Shown: positions 7,476 through 16,084 of the stretch, piece by piece
Layout of the letters: each line of letters opens with the position of its first letter
Position numbering within the stretch: position 1 is the stretch's first letter
The notes under the pieces: model-generated
Database searches by the model: none
What the model was told of the DNA's origin: nothing
The model's input: only the letters and a program-made list of their open reading frames with translations
Position numbers and translations under genes: made by a program
Assembly: GCF_040654195.1 (NCBI RefSeq)
Contig: NZ_JBFAHM010000002.1
Span: forward strand, 496,001-560,000
Direction of reading: 5' to 3'
DNA length: 64,000 nucleotides
From: Hamadaea sp013361475
Lineage (GTDB): Bacteria > Actinomycetota > Actinomycetes > Mycobacteriales > Micromonosporaceae

Positions 7476-8957
7476 ATGACAATCCGTCCTCCTCAACATG
7501 CCGAGTCCCCCGGCACGCCCACCCGATTCCGCAAGGCCCTGCTCATCGGCGCGACGAGCGCGCTCGCCGTCGTGACCACTCTGCTGGTCATCCCAGACGC
7601 GAACGCTGCGGCGAGCACGCTGGGTGCGGCGGCCGCCCAGTCGGGCCGGTACTTCGGGACGGCGATCGCGGGTGGCCGGCTCGGCGACTCGACGTATACG
7701 ACGATCGCCGGGCGCGAGTTCAACATGGTGACGGCCGAGAACGAGATGAAGATCGACGCCACCGAGCCCCAGCGCGGGCAGTTCACGTTCAGCGCGGGCG
7801 ACAACATCTACAACTGGGCCACCCAGCGCGGCATGAAGGTACGCGGCCACACGCTTGCCTGGCACGCCCAGCAGCCGGGCTGGATGCAGAGCCTGTCGGG
7901 TTCGACGCTGCGTCAGGCGATGATCGATCACATCAACGGTGTGATGGCGCATTACAAGGGCAAGCTCGCCGCCTGGGACGTCGTCAACGAGGCGTTCAAC
8001 GAGGACGGCAGCCGGCGGCAGTCCAACCTGCAGGGCACGGGCAACGACTGGATCGAAGTCGCGTTCCGCACCGCTCGCGCGGCCGATCCGTCGGTGAAGC
8101 TGTGCTACAACGACTACAACATCGAGAACTGGTCGTACGGCAAGACGCAGGGCGTCTACCGCATGATTCAGGACTTCAAGTCCCGGGGCGTGCCGATCGA
8201 CTGCGTGGGGCTGCAGACCCACTTCACCGGCGGCAGTTCGCTGCCGAGCAACTTCCAGACCACGCTGTCGAGCTTCGCGGCGCTGGGCGTCGACGTGGCG
8301 CTGACCGAGGTCGACGTCACCAACGCGTCCACGTCGCAGTACGCCGGACTCACCCAGGCCTGCATGAACGTGTCCCGCTGCATCGGCATCACGGTGTGGG
8401 GCGTACGCGACAGCGACTCCTGGCGGTCCAGTGAGAGCCCGCTGCTGTTCGACAGCAGCGGACGGGCGAAGGCTGCGTACTCCTCCGTTCTCACCGTGCT
8501 GAACGGTGCCGGCCCGACGACGTCGCCGACGACCTCGCCGACCTCGGCCAGCCCGTCGCCCACCTCGTCCGCGGGCGGCGTGAACAAGATCGTGGGTACG
8601 CAATCAGGCCGGTGTATCGATGTGCCGAACTCCTCACGCACCAACGGCACCCGGGTGCAGTTGTACGACTGCCACGGCCTGGTCAACCAGCAGTGGACCT
8701 ACACCGCCGGTCGTCAACTGCAGGTCTACGGCACGATGTGTCTGGACGCCGCCGGTTCGGGCAACGGCGCGGCTATCCAGATCTACAGCTGCAACGGGCA
8801 GACCAACCAGCAGTGGAACGTGAACTCCAACGGCACCATTACCGGTGTGCAGTCCGGACGGTGCCTCGACGTCTGGAGCACGGCCAACGGCGCCCAGGTC
8901 CAGATCTACGACTGCAACGGGCAGGCCAACCAGCAGTTCCACCTCGTACGGATCTGA
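7476..8957 (+). CDS. Secreted endo-1,4-beta-xylanase, GH10 plus CBM13
   Basis: A 493-residue secreted xylanase that hydrolyses internal beta-1,4 bonds of xylan. It has an N-terminal signal peptide (about residues 1-47, ending DANAAAS). The GH10 barrel spans about 50-345, with the acid/base Glu in WDVVNEAFNE and the nucleophile Glu in ALTEVDVT, plus the HTLAWHAQQPGW motif. A Pro/Thr/Ser linker (about 350-370) joins it to a C-terminal ricin-type CBM13 with three Q-x-W-like repeats (NQQW, NQQW, NQQF). Organisation and length match streptomycete XlnA-type enzymes. It has its own promoter. Confidence 0.97.
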   Translation: MTIRPPQHAESPGTPTRFRKALLIGATSALAVVTTLLVIPDANAAASTLGAAAAQSGRYFGTAIAGGRLGDSTYTTIAGREFNMVTAENEMKIDATEPQRGQFTFSAGDNIYNWATQRGMKVRGHTLAWHAQQPGWMQSLSGSTLRQAMIDHINGVMAHYKGKLAAWDVVNEAFNEDGSRRQSNLQGTGNDWIEVAFRTARAADPSVKLCYNDYNIENWSYGKTQGVYRMIQDFKSRGVPIDCVGLQTHFTGGSSLPSNFQTTLSSFAALGVDVALTEVDVTNASTSQYAGLTQACMNVSRCIGITVWGVRDSDSWRSSESPLLFDSSGRAKAAYSSVLTVLNGAGPTTSPTTSPTSASPSPTSSAGGVNKIVGTQSGRCIDVPNSSRTNGTRVQLYDCHGLVNQQWTYTAGRQLQVYGTMCLDAAGSGNGAAIQIYSCNGQTNQQWNVNSNGTITGVQSGRCLDVWSTANGAQVQIYDCNGQANQQFHLVRI

Positions 8958-8975
8958 TACCCCAACCACCTGACG

Positions 8976-9010
8976 CCGGGAGGAGGGGCCTGATCGGTCT
9001 CTCCTCCCGG
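8976..9010. terminator. Hairpin between convergent xylanase and reductase genes
   Basis: A 10-bp perfect stem (8976-8985 with 9001-9010, CCGGGAGGAG/CTCCTCCCGG) around a 15-base loop lies 19 bases after the xylanase stop. There is no T tract. It is a probable bidirectional terminator. Confidence 0.55.
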
Positions 9011-9065
9011 ATCAGCCGTCGGTGTCGGTCGGTTCGACGCCTGAAAGGTGGCGAGCGGAAACGGT

Positions 9066-9647
9066 TCAGGCAGGCCGATACGTGCCGATGATCACGCCGG
9101 TGGTCGTGGTCAGACTGTCGACCAGGCGCAGCTTCTCCACGGTGTCGTCGTCGGCGAACAGCCGGCGGCCGCTCCCCAGGACAAGCGGGTGGATCAGCAG
9201 CAGATACTCGTCGATGAGATGCCGCCGCATGAGTTGCCGCACGACGTCGACGCTCCCGATGACGCTCAGCGTGCCGTCTTCGCCGGCCTTCAGCTGGGCG
9301 ACGGAGTCCAGCAGATCGCCGGACAGCAGCGTGGAGTTGGCCCACGGCAACGGCTCGGTGAGGGTTCGCGACGCCACGTACTTGCGGGTGCGATTCAGCT
9401 TCTCGGTGAACGGGTTGCCGTCGGTCTGCCGGGGCCAGAAGGCGTACAGCGCCTCGTAGGTCCGGCGACCGAGCAGGAGCGCTCCTTCGGCGGCCATGCG
9501 TTCCCCCATGGCCTGGCCCATGACCTGGTCGGCGTAGGGCGGCGCCCAGCCGCCGTGGCGGAAGCCGTCGCGCGGATCCTCGTCCGATCGGCCCGGCGCC
9601 TGCGTCACACCGTCGAGGGTCATGCTCATCGTCACTACGATCTTCAT
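9066..9647 (-). CDS. Dihydrofolate reductase-like (RibD C-terminal fold) protein
   Basis: A 193-residue protein of the RibD-C/YwjB family of NADPH-binding reductase-like proteins. The start MKIVVTMSMTLDGV and the central LLLGRRTYEALYAFWP motif are diagnostic. The dinucleotide-binding stretch LSVIGSVDVVRQLM and the C-terminal IDEYLLLIHPLVLGSGRRLF complete the fold. Physiological substrates of this actinobacterial group are mostly unknown, and true DHFR activity is unlikely. It is a single gene, convergent with the xylanase. Confidence 0.9.
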   Translation of the reverse strand: MKIVVTMSMTLDGVTQAPGRSDEDPRDGFRHGGWAPPYADQVMGQAMGERMAAEGALLLGRRTYEALYAFWPRQTDGNPFTEKLNRTRKYVASRTLTEPLPWANSTLLSGDLLDSVAQLKAGEDGTLSVIGSVDVVRQLMRRHLIDEYLLLIHPLVLGSGRRLFADDDTVEKLRLVDSLTTTTGVIIGTYRPA

Positions 9648-9746
9648 GGCATCAGTCCTGTCCGTGCCTGCCCGTGGTCGGCCGACCTCTGCGGCCCCTC
9701 ACCTCCTATACGAACGAACCGGACCGGAATCGACACCGGCAGGCGG

Positions 9747-10538
9747 CTATGCGGCGGGGGACTGTGCGGCGGGCGGCTGCGCAGCGGCCAGGGCGGCTCG
9801 CAGCCGATCGAGTTCCGCCTCGGTGCCGATCGCCGCCCGTGCGGCCGGATGGTCGACGTAATGACGGATCGCGTTCGCGAGGAACGTGGGCTCGACGTCG
9901 ACCGACAACGGAATCGCGTAGCGGGTGTAGCGCACCTGACCGGCGACGAAGAGCCAGATCTGGTGAGATCGCCTCGCCGGTGGCACCGGCCCGCCCGGCG
10001 CCAGCAGGGTCCAGGCGAGCACCGACTGGCTCCGGAACCGCTGGATCAATACGCCTGCCACCCCCAACTCCACCCGAGGACGCGACAGGAAGGGCAGCGC
10101 GACGCCGACGGCGATCATCGCGGCCACCAATGTCGCCGCGACGAGGAACATGGGCAGCGGGTCGGTGTACGGGCGCATCGCATACTCGTTCGGCACCCGC
10201 TCGGTCGGGATCATGCCGCCCGCGAAATAGAACAGCAGGATGGACCACGCGCCGAAGAGAAACGGACTCGACCGCACCACGAACCGGCCGTCGCGGAGGC
10301 TGAACGTCGTCGGCGGCCGCCGCTGTCGCCAGACGAGCACCTGATAGCCACCGAACGGCACGAGCAGGGCGACCACCATGCCCAGGCCGTACAGGGCGTA
10401 GACGGCCGTGAAGCGGAGATCGGCGGAATCGCCGACGCGCCACGTGACCGGCTGCCACCAGAAGGTGATTAGCAGCCGGAGCACGAACGCGACCAGCCCG
10501 AAACCCACGGCGGCGACGCGGAGCCCTTGGCGGGACAT
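9747..10538 (-). CDS. Hypothetical membrane protein
   Basis: A 263-residue protein with about four hydrophobic segments (near residues 8-25, 45-70, 93-108 and 133-150). They are followed by a soluble C-terminal domain of about 110 residues that ends in an Ala/Pro-rich tail. The soluble part (RSHQIWLFVAGQVRYTRYAIPL, split by hydrophobic strands) resembles PH-like or photosystem-assembly membrane proteins only in general layout. I do not recognise the family. It may be co-transcribed with nothing; the HxlR gene upstream on the same strand ends 24 bases before its start. Confidence 0.75.
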   Translation of the reverse strand: MSRQGLRVAAVGFGLVAFVLRLLITFWWQPVTWRVGDSADLRFTAVYALYGLGMVVALLVPFGGYQVLVWRQRRPPTTFSLRDGRFVVRSSPFLFGAWSILLFYFAGGMIPTERVPNEYAMRPYTDPLPMFLVAATLVAAMIAVGVALPFLSRPRVELGVAGVLIQRFRSQSVLAWTLLAPGGPVPPARRSHQIWLFVAGQVRYTRYAIPLSVDVEPTFLANAIRHYVDHPAARAAIGTEAELDRLRAALAAAQPPAAQSPAA

Positions 10539-10562
10539 GTCCGCAGTGTAGAAGCCGGACGC

Positions 10563-10961
10563 TCACCGAGCGGCGTCGTAATCCGCCCGCGCCGCCAGCA
10601 CCTCGTCCATATGCGTCTCGGCCCAGATCTTGACCGCGCGCACCACCGGCATCAGGCTCTCCCCCAGCGTCGTCAGCTCATAGTCGACGCGGACCGGCAC
10701 GCTCGCGGTGACCGTCCGGGTCACCAGCCCATCGCGTTCGAGCGACCGCAGGCTCTGCGTCAGCATCTTCTGGCTCACCCCGGCGATCTGCCGGGCCAGG
10801 TCGCTGTAGCGCAGCGGTCCGTCGGCCAGCGCGGCGAGGATCAGGCAGACCCACTTGTCGCTGAGCGAGTCCAGCAGCTGCCGCGTCGGGCACAGCGCCA
10901 GGAAGGCGTTGTACTCGAACTTGGCCTGCTCACGACGTCGAGCCGCGGTCGTCGTCGGCAT
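10563..10961 (-). CDS. HxlR-family transcriptional regulator
   Basis: A 132-residue winged-helix regulator of the HxlR (DUF24) family, which usually senses electrophiles or redox stress. Family signatures are KWVCLILAALADGPLRYSDL, GVSQKMLTQSLRSLERDGLV and the beta wing with VDYELTTLGESL. A single Cys (FLALCPTR) near residue 26 sits where redox-sensing HxlR proteins keep theirs. It is divergent from an NADPH-quinone reductase-like gene. This pairing usually means that the regulator represses the reductase. Confidence 0.93.
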   Translation of the reverse strand: MPTTTAARRREQAKFEYNAFLALCPTRQLLDSLSDKWVCLILAALADGPLRYSDLARQIAGVSQKMLTQSLRSLERDGLVTRTVTASVPVRVDYELTTLGESLMPVVRAVKIWAETHMDEVLAARADYDAAR

Positions 10962-11012
10962 CGGTCCCCACCTTCCGGTCCCCTACGCACTTCTGGGTGC
11001 CTTCTTTCTGAT

Positions 11013-11027
11013 GGAGAGTACCTCTCC
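11013..11027. promoter_or_regulatory. Candidate HxlR operator
   Basis: Perfect 6-bp arms GGAGAG and CTCTCC with a 3-base spacer (TAC) lie in the 102-base gap between the divergent HxlR and oxidoreductase genes, about 40 bases before the oxidoreductase ATG. The position fits a shared operator. Confidence 0.5.
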
Positions 11028-11063
11028 TACGGTTGGTGACACCTCACCACGAAGGAGAATCTG

Positions 11064-11990
11064 ATGCGTGCAGTCACCGTGACCAGTCCGCAGGGCTTCG
11101 ACTCGATCGAGCTCACCGACCTGCCCGTGCCGCAGCCCGGCCCTGGTCAGCTGCGGGTTCGCGTACGGGCGAGCGCCGTGCACCCGGCCGACCTGGCCGC
11201 GGCGAACGGCGCGTTCGCACACCTCACGCCGCCGGGCGAACGCCGCGTACTCGGCTGGGATCTCGCCGGCACGGTCGACGCCGTCGGCTCCGGCGTCGAC
11301 CGGTTCCGCCCGGGGGACGAGGTCGTCGGACTCACCTTCTGGCTCGCTGCTGGGGAAGGCGTACAGGCGGAGTTCGCGCTCCTCGACGCGTCGGCCGCGG
11401 CGCCCGCTCCGGCCGGCGTCGACCCGGCGTCGGCGGCCACGTTGCCGCTCAACGCGCTGACCGCGGCGTACGCGCTGGATCTCGCCGATCTGCCGCCGGG
11501 CGCGACGCTCGCGGTGTTCGGCGCGGCGGGCGCGGTCGGCGGGTTCGCCGTCCAGCTCGCGGCGGCGCGCGGACTGCGGGTCGTCGCAGTCGCGGCCGCC
11601 CACGACGAGCACCTGGTACGCGACTACGGCGCGACCTGGTTCGCCGACCGGTCGGCGGAGCCCGCGTCAGCGATTCGCGCCCTGGTCGACGGCGGCGTCG
11701 ACGGCGTCTACGACCCGGCCTTGGCCGGAGCGGAAGCGTTGTCGGCCGTACGCGACGGCGGCGTCTACGTCAACGGTTACCCGGTCGCCCCGGAGTCCCA
11801 GCGGGGCATCCGCACCGAAGGCGTCCAGGTCGCCCCGGACGGCGTACGCCTGGCCGAGCTGGCCGGGCTCGTGGAAGCCGGCCGGCTCCGGCTGCGCCTC
11901 GCCGAGACCTATCCGCTGGCCGACGCGGCGTCGGCGTACAAGCGGCTGGCCGCCGGCGGTGTGCGCGGCGGCATCGTCCTGGTGCCGTGA
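11064..11990 (+). CDS. Zinc-independent MDR oxidoreductase (quinone reductase-like)
   Basis: A 308-residue medium-chain reductase that should reduce quinones or enones with NADPH. The GroES-like N-terminal half (about residues 25-115) includes RVLGWDLAGTVDAVG. The Rossmann half has the nucleotide motif AVFGAAGAVGGFAVQLA at about 151-167. The catalytic and structural zinc ligands of alcohol dehydrogenases are absent, as in quinone reductases. AAGGAG precedes the ATG. It is controlled in all likelihood by the divergent HxlR protein. Confidence 0.92.
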   Translation: MRAVTVTSPQGFDSIELTDLPVPQPGPGQLRVRVRASAVHPADLAAANGAFAHLTPPGERRVLGWDLAGTVDAVGSGVDRFRPGDEVVGLTFWLAAGEGVQAEFALLDASAAAPAPAGVDPASAATLPLNALTAAYALDLADLPPGATLAVFGAAGAVGGFAVQLAAARGLRVVAVAAAHDEHLVRDYGATWFADRSAEPASAIRALVDGGVDGVYDPALAGAEALSAVRDGGVYVNGYPVAPESQRGIRTEGVQVAPDGVRLAELAGLVEAGRLRLRLAETYPLADAASAYKRLAAGGVRGGIVLVP

Positions 11991-11995
11991 GCACA

Positions 11996-12031
11996 AAATG
12001 GAGGGCCGGAGATCACTCCGGCCCTCCATTT
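11996..12031. terminator. Bidirectional intrinsic terminator
   Basis: A perfect 16-bp stem (11996-12011 with 12016-12031) with a 4-base loop (ATCA) sits between the convergent oxidoreductase and protease genes. It is flanked by A-rich and T-rich ends, so it can act in both directions. This is the clearest terminator in the window. Confidence 0.9.
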
Positions 12032-12044
12032 GTGGCGCGCTCGA

Positions 12045-14357
12045 TCAGGCGGCCGGCGGGTTGACCACGCTCACGGTCAGCACGTTGCCGGACTGAGCGG
12101 TGACCGTGGCCGTCACGCCGTGCCCGGCGACCTTGACGCTGTTCTGCGGGTCGGCGGAGCTGTAGTACGCCAACGGGTTGCTGTCGTCGAAGGTCGGCAT
12201 GCCCGCGTTGGCGGCGGCGCACGCCGCCACGGTCTGCACGGTCTGCGACTTGCCGCTACCGGTCAGCACCTCCTTGTGGAGGCACGTCTCCGGCACCGAT
12301 TGCAGGCCGAAGGTGGCGTCGAACGGCTGGCGGCGGTTGCTCGGCGCAGAGCCGTCGGGGTAGGTGAACGGCGCGGGCCGAGCGTCCACCGGCAGCGATT
12401 GGCCGGTGCCCAGGTGCGCCGAGACGTCGTTGTCCTCGACGGCGTGGTTGACGTACCAGACGAGCATGCCCGGCCGGAACGAGAAGAACTCGACCTTGTC
12501 CGGCGCGGTGTACGCGAAGCTGAACTGGTACGGGCCCGTCCGCAGCGTGTCGTCGTAGCCGACATACTGCCGGTTCTCCAGCAGGTAGTACCGGTCGGCG
12601 GTGGTGGTCACCGTGCCGGTGGACCGCTGCCATTCGCCCGTCGCCGTCCAGCTGCCCGGCTGCTCCGCGTCGTCGGTGAACAACGTGGTGCCGCCGGACT
12701 TGGCGACGATGTCGTCGAGGAACGCGCCCGCGAAGTGGACGCCGCCGTCGGTCTGGTAGCGGAACCGGAATCGGGTCGCCGCCCCGTTGGCGTCGTACGA
12801 GAACCGCAGCGAGGTCCAGCGGCCGCTGGACGACCCCGTGACCGACTGCCCGGCCGGCGACCAGGTCACGCCACCGTCGGTCGAGTACTCGCCGTAGAGG
12901 TAGTCGTACCCGGACTCGATGTCGTACCAGGCCTTGGCGGTCACGGTGACCCGCGAGGCGGCCGGGACGGCGTGCGACAGCGACTCGTTGAGCTGGTCGG
13001 CGCTGCCGGTCCACCAGGCGTACTGGCCGGACGACGGCGTCGTGTACGCCGTCGAGGTGGTGGCGTCGGGCAGATCGACCTTGATCGCCTGGGCGTTGGC
13101 CGCGTTCGAGTCCTGCGCCGGGTCGAGCTGGATCGTGCCGCTCTGGCCGAGCGCGACCTCACGGTAGTCGAGCCAGCCGAGGAACAGCTTCTCCTCCGGG
13201 CCCATCAACCCGGGCGTGGTGCCGATGCCCTGACCGGCGTCCGCGCCGTGACCCAGCCAGGAGCCGGAGCTCATGAGGGTCCAGAACGCGGTGCCGTTCT
13301 CGCCGCCGGCGGTGTCGTAGTAGTCCGGCAGGCCGAGGTCGTGGCCGAACTCGTGGCAGAAGACGCCGAGGCCGCCGTTCTCCGGTTCGGTGGTGTAGTC
13401 GCCGAGCCAGTAGTTCGAGTTGCCGATCCGGGAACCGCCGGACAGGTTCGCCTGCCCCGCAACGGTCGGGCCGGTCAGCCCGAAGTCGGTCGGGTTGACG
13501 TACCAGCGGTGCGACCAGATGGCGTCCTCGCCCTGCGCGCCGCCACCGGCGTCCTCGCCCTGACCGGCGTGCACCGCCTGGAAGTGGTCGATGTAGCCGT
13601 CGGGCTCGTCGTAGTTGCCGTCGTTGTCGAAGTCGTAGCGGTCCCAGACGTCGAACTGGGCCAGGTACGCGTTGATCTGGTCCGTGCTCATCGACTGCAG
13701 CGCGTTCTGATACCAGGCGTTGCCGGTGTCGGAGATGAACGCCCAGGAGCCGCCGTTGTCCTCGATGGCGTTGTCGCCGTAGTAGGACTCGTTGTAGGGC
13801 ACCTGCACCCAGTCGCTGATGGCGTTGGTGACCGAGTACCGCCCGGACGACAGCGCCTCGTAGTAGCTCTTCATCGACTCGCCCGAGCCGTTGAACAGCT
13901 GGTCGTAGTAGGCGGGGTTGTAGTCGGCGGCCCAGGTGGTCGAGTTGTCCACCGACCGGTCCGGCTGGGGGATCTGGTTGTGCAGCGGACCCGGCTGGGT
14001 GCCGTACTTGCCCAGGCTCTGCGTGCCGAACTCGGACAGGATGGTGAAGATCTTGTCGGTCTTCTCGAAGGCGACCTCGACGACGTTGTCGGTCGAGGCG
14101 TCGAGCGTGACGTTGCCCTTCGCGTCGACGTGGGCCTGGCCACGCGCCACCTTCTCGAGCGCCGCCTTGCGCTTGCCGATCCACTGATCCGTACGCGGAC
14201 CGGGGCGGTTGTCCGGTCGCTGTGCAGCCGTGTCGGCCGGAGCCGTGGCCGCGGCGGCGGTCAGTGCCGGCGCCGCGCCGGCCGGCCACTGCAGCGCCGC
14301 CAAGACCACCGCGACGCCGACGGCACCGGCGACGGCGGGGATGGTGAGCTTCCTCAT
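12045..14357 (-). CDS. Secreted M6-family metalloprotease (immune inhibitor A-like)
   Basis: A 770-residue secreted zinc protease. A signal peptide (about residues 1-30) is followed by a propeptide-like segment. The M6 catalytic domain carries the zinc motif HEFGHDLGLPDYYDT. The C-terminal half has MAM/lectin-like beta domains (ESGYDYLYGEYSTDGG; FRFRYQTDGG) and a final beta-sandwich. InhA-type proteases degrade extracellular proteins and antimicrobial peptides. The ATG at 14357 has GGGAGG seven bases upstream, which favours it over an earlier in-frame start at 14423. The gene stands alone. Confidence 0.95.
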   Translation of the reverse strand: MRKLTIPAVAGAVGVAVVLAALQWPAGAAPALTAAAATAPADTAAQRPDNRPGPRTDQWIGKRKAALEKVARGQAHVDAKGNVTLDASTDNVVEVAFEKTDKIFTILSEFGTQSLGKYGTQPGPLHNQIPQPDRSVDNSTTWAADYNPAYYDQLFNGSGESMKSYYEALSSGRYSVTNAISDWVQVPYNESYYGDNAIEDNGGSWAFISDTGNAWYQNALQSMSTDQINAYLAQFDVWDRYDFDNDGNYDEPDGYIDHFQAVHAGQGEDAGGGAQGEDAIWSHRWYVNPTDFGLTGPTVAGQANLSGGSRIGNSNYWLGDYTTEPENGGLGVFCHEFGHDLGLPDYYDTAGGENGTAFWTLMSSGSWLGHGADAGQGIGTTPGLMGPEEKLFLGWLDYREVALGQSGTIQLDPAQDSNAANAQAIKVDLPDATTSTAYTTPSSGQYAWWTGSADQLNESLSHAVPAASRVTVTAKAWYDIESGYDYLYGEYSTDGGVTWSPAGQSVTGSSSGRWTSLRFSYDANGAATRFRFRYQTDGGVHFAGAFLDDIVAKSGGTTLFTDDAEQPGSWTATGEWQRSTGTVTTTADRYYLLENRQYVGYDDTLRTGPYQFSFAYTAPDKVEFFSFRPGMLVWYVNHAVEDNDVSAHLGTGQSLPVDARPAPFTYPDGSAPSNRRQPFDATFGLQSVPETCLHKEVLTGSGKSQTVQTVAACAAANAGMPTFDDSNPLAYYSSADPQNSVKVAGHGVTATVTAQSGNVLTVSVVNPPAA

Positions 14358-14470
14358 CGTTGGTCGCCTCCCAGGAGCGGAGAATGGCAGGGCGACGATG
14401 CCCCACCACCTGCGGAGTCTCACAGAGACCGCCGAGTCATCACTCAGCCGCCTGGGCAGTCCTTACACGC

Positions 14471-14505
14471 ACGGCTGACAACGATCGGTTCCGCTTGTCA
14501 GCCGT
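14471..14505. repeat. 11-bp inverted repeat in the divergent region before the M6 protease
   Basis: Perfect arms ACGGCTGACAA (14471-14481) and TTGTCAGCCGT (14495-14505) enclose 13 bases. The site is 114 bases upstream of the protease ATG and 84 bases upstream of the small gene at 14589. It may be an operator or a hairpin. The 231-base gap shows nothing else I can name. Confidence 0.6.
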
Positions 14506-14588
14506 TACCTCCGCCTGTCGTACGCGGCCGGTTTCGGCGCTGGTCCGGCCGGGTAGCTGTATCCGGACCACCGACCTGGGAGGTCCCG

Positions 14589-14750
14589 ATGCGACCTGAC
14601 TCGATCCCACCCGACGACGCTCCGTTCAGGGAGCAGACACCGGAGGAGTTCGCCGAGGAAGAGGAGCGGCCCTTCGAGCGCAAGCTCCGCGAGGACCGCG
14701 AACGCGAGCAGCGCGAAGGTCACGCCGAGCCCACCGAGCCGGCGGAGTAG
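14589..14750 (+). CDS. Small highly charged hypothetical protein
   Basis: A 53-residue frame begins with ATG and has GGGAGG a few bases upstream. The product is almost entirely polar: a Pro/Asp-rich head (PDSIPPDDAPF), a long run of Glu/Arg/Lys that should form a charged helix (EEEERPFERKLRE), and a Pro/Glu tail. I do not recognise a family. The clear ribosome site and the composition, unlike a random GC-rich frame, support a real gene. Function is unknown. Confidence 0.5.
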   Translation: MRPDSIPPDDAPFREQTPEEFAEEEERPFERKLREDREREQREGHAEPTEPAE

Positions 14751-14779
14751 GTTAACTGTCTAATGTGGCCGTCGAATCT

Positions 14780-16033
14780 ATGATGGCCGCCATGACTGCT
14801 GACAAGTATCAATCGGATCGCCGCCGCGTCGTCGGCGCGGCCTTCGCGGGCATCGCCTCCGGCGTCGGCCTGGCCGTGGGCACCGGCGCGACGGCGCCGT
14901 CTCCGGCCAGCGCCGGCGTCGGAACCGGTTCCCGGCCGCTGCGCATCACGGTCGCCGCGGTGGACGCTCCCGCCTACATCAAGGCGGACGCGAACTATGT
15001 CTGCACGGGGACCGACGACCACGTCGTCATCAACGCGGCCATCGCCGAGGCCGCGACCGGGCCGGTGGCCGGCAGCTCGGAACGGGCGCTCAACGCCGTC
15101 GAGCTGTCCGGCGGACAGTACTACTGCTCAGGGTCGGTGCTGCTGCGCTCCGGAGTCGACGTCATGGGCGCGGGCATATACGCCTCGGTGCTGCGCGCGG
15201 TCGGCATCACCACCGCCACCGGCGCCGGCGCCCGCGTCGCGCTGGTCAAGCTGTTCGACCTGAATACGCACGGCTGCGGCCTGCACGGGTTCACCCTGGA
15301 GGGCGGGGGCACCGGCGGCGGGACCGCGGACGGCCTGGTCTACTGCAATGACGGCTCGGCGAACCCGAGCGGCTATCCGTACACGTCACCGGACCCCGAC
15401 TGCTACGCGTACAACTTGTTCGTCCGGGGATTCCGCACGCCGGGCGTCGGCGGCGCCGGCCGCAACGGCCTATACGCCGAGACCGACATGCGGGGCACGT
15501 TCTTCCACAGCTGCAATGTCCGGGACTGCTCCGGTGACGGCGTCGTGCTCAACGGGACCCCCGACTCGCACGTCGACCGGATTCACATCGGCGGCATCGA
15601 CGGCTACGGCGTCAACGTCTCGTCAGGCAACAACAAGGTGACCAACTGCAAGGCCTACTACTGCAACATCGCCGGGATGCGGCTGGCCGGCAACCGGGGC
15701 ACCTTCACCTGTCTGGAGGTCCAGGACTCGGTCGTCGGCTTCGACATCTCCGGATCGCCGGCCGTCATCGCCGGGCTGACCGCCGACACCTGCCGCGACG
15801 ACGGTGTCATCGTTCAGGCGACCGGCGTGTCTCTCGACGGCTTTCAGGTCTTCTGGCGCTCCGGCGGCCGATACCCGTCCCAGCTTCGCGGAGTGACCTT
15901 CACGGGCTCGCCCGCCGAGGTGACGGCGGTCGGCCGGGTCGCGACGAACGGGATCACCACGAAGGTCTCCGGTGCCCCCGGCGCGAACTCGTTCGTCCGC
16001 GTCGCCGGCGGCGCCATGTACGCCGTCGGCTGA
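14780..16033 (+). CDS. Secreted right-handed beta-helix protein (pectate lyase-like fold)
   Basis: About 417 residues. The N-terminus has a twin-arginine-like signal (SDRRRVVGAAFAG, then an Ala/Gly-rich core ending PASAG). The mature part begins as in phage-tail and pectinase-type helices (TDDHVVINAAIAEA) and continues with many short strands rich in G, N and C (NTHGCGLHGFTLEGGG; DSHVDRIHIGGIDGYGVNV; NNKVTNCKAYYCNIAGMRL) that form the coils of a parallel beta-helix. Such proteins act on or bind polysaccharides; no catalytic site is evident. The start is uncertain (GTG 14765, ATG 14780, 14783 or 14792). A TAATGT box just upstream would fit leaderless expression. Confidence 0.82.
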   Translation: MMAAMTADKYQSDRRRVVGAAFAGIASGVGLAVGTGATAPSPASAGVGTGSRPLRITVAAVDAPAYIKADANYVCTGTDDHVVINAAIAEAATGPVAGSSERALNAVELSGGQYYCSGSVLLRSGVDVMGAGIYASVLRAVGITTATGAGARVALVKLFDLNTHGCGLHGFTLEGGGTGGGTADGLVYCNDGSANPSGYPYTSPDPDCYAYNLFVRGFRTPGVGGAGRNGLYAETDMRGTFFHSCNVRDCSGDGVVLNGTPDSHVDRIHIGGIDGYGVNVSSGNNKVTNCKAYYCNIAGMRLAGNRGTFTCLEVQDSVVGFDISGSPAVIAGLTADTCRDDGVIVQATGVSLDGFQVFWRSGGRYPSQLRGVTFTGSPAEVTAVGRVATNGITTKVSGAPGANSFVRVAGGAMYAVG

Positions 16034-16040
16034 GTATTCC

Positions 16041-16076
16041 GCCGGACCGGGCGGTGCGCTGGTCGCCCGGCCCGGC
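16041..16076. terminator. Hairpin between convergent beta-helix and CocE genes
   Basis: A 13-position stem (16041-16053 with 16064-16076) with one A/C mismatch, which becomes a G-U wobble in the minus-strand transcript, and a 10-base loop lies between the two stop codons. It probably terminates both genes. Confidence 0.6.
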
Positions 16077-16084
16077 AGGTCTGT

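Noticed and set aside
12030..14750. A 906-codon open frame on the plus strand
   Set aside because: It is antisense to the M6 protease, an artefact of high GC at third positions; the product is Val/Arg/Gly-rich without domains. Only its last 53 codons (14589-14750) have their own ribosome site and are kept as a small gene.
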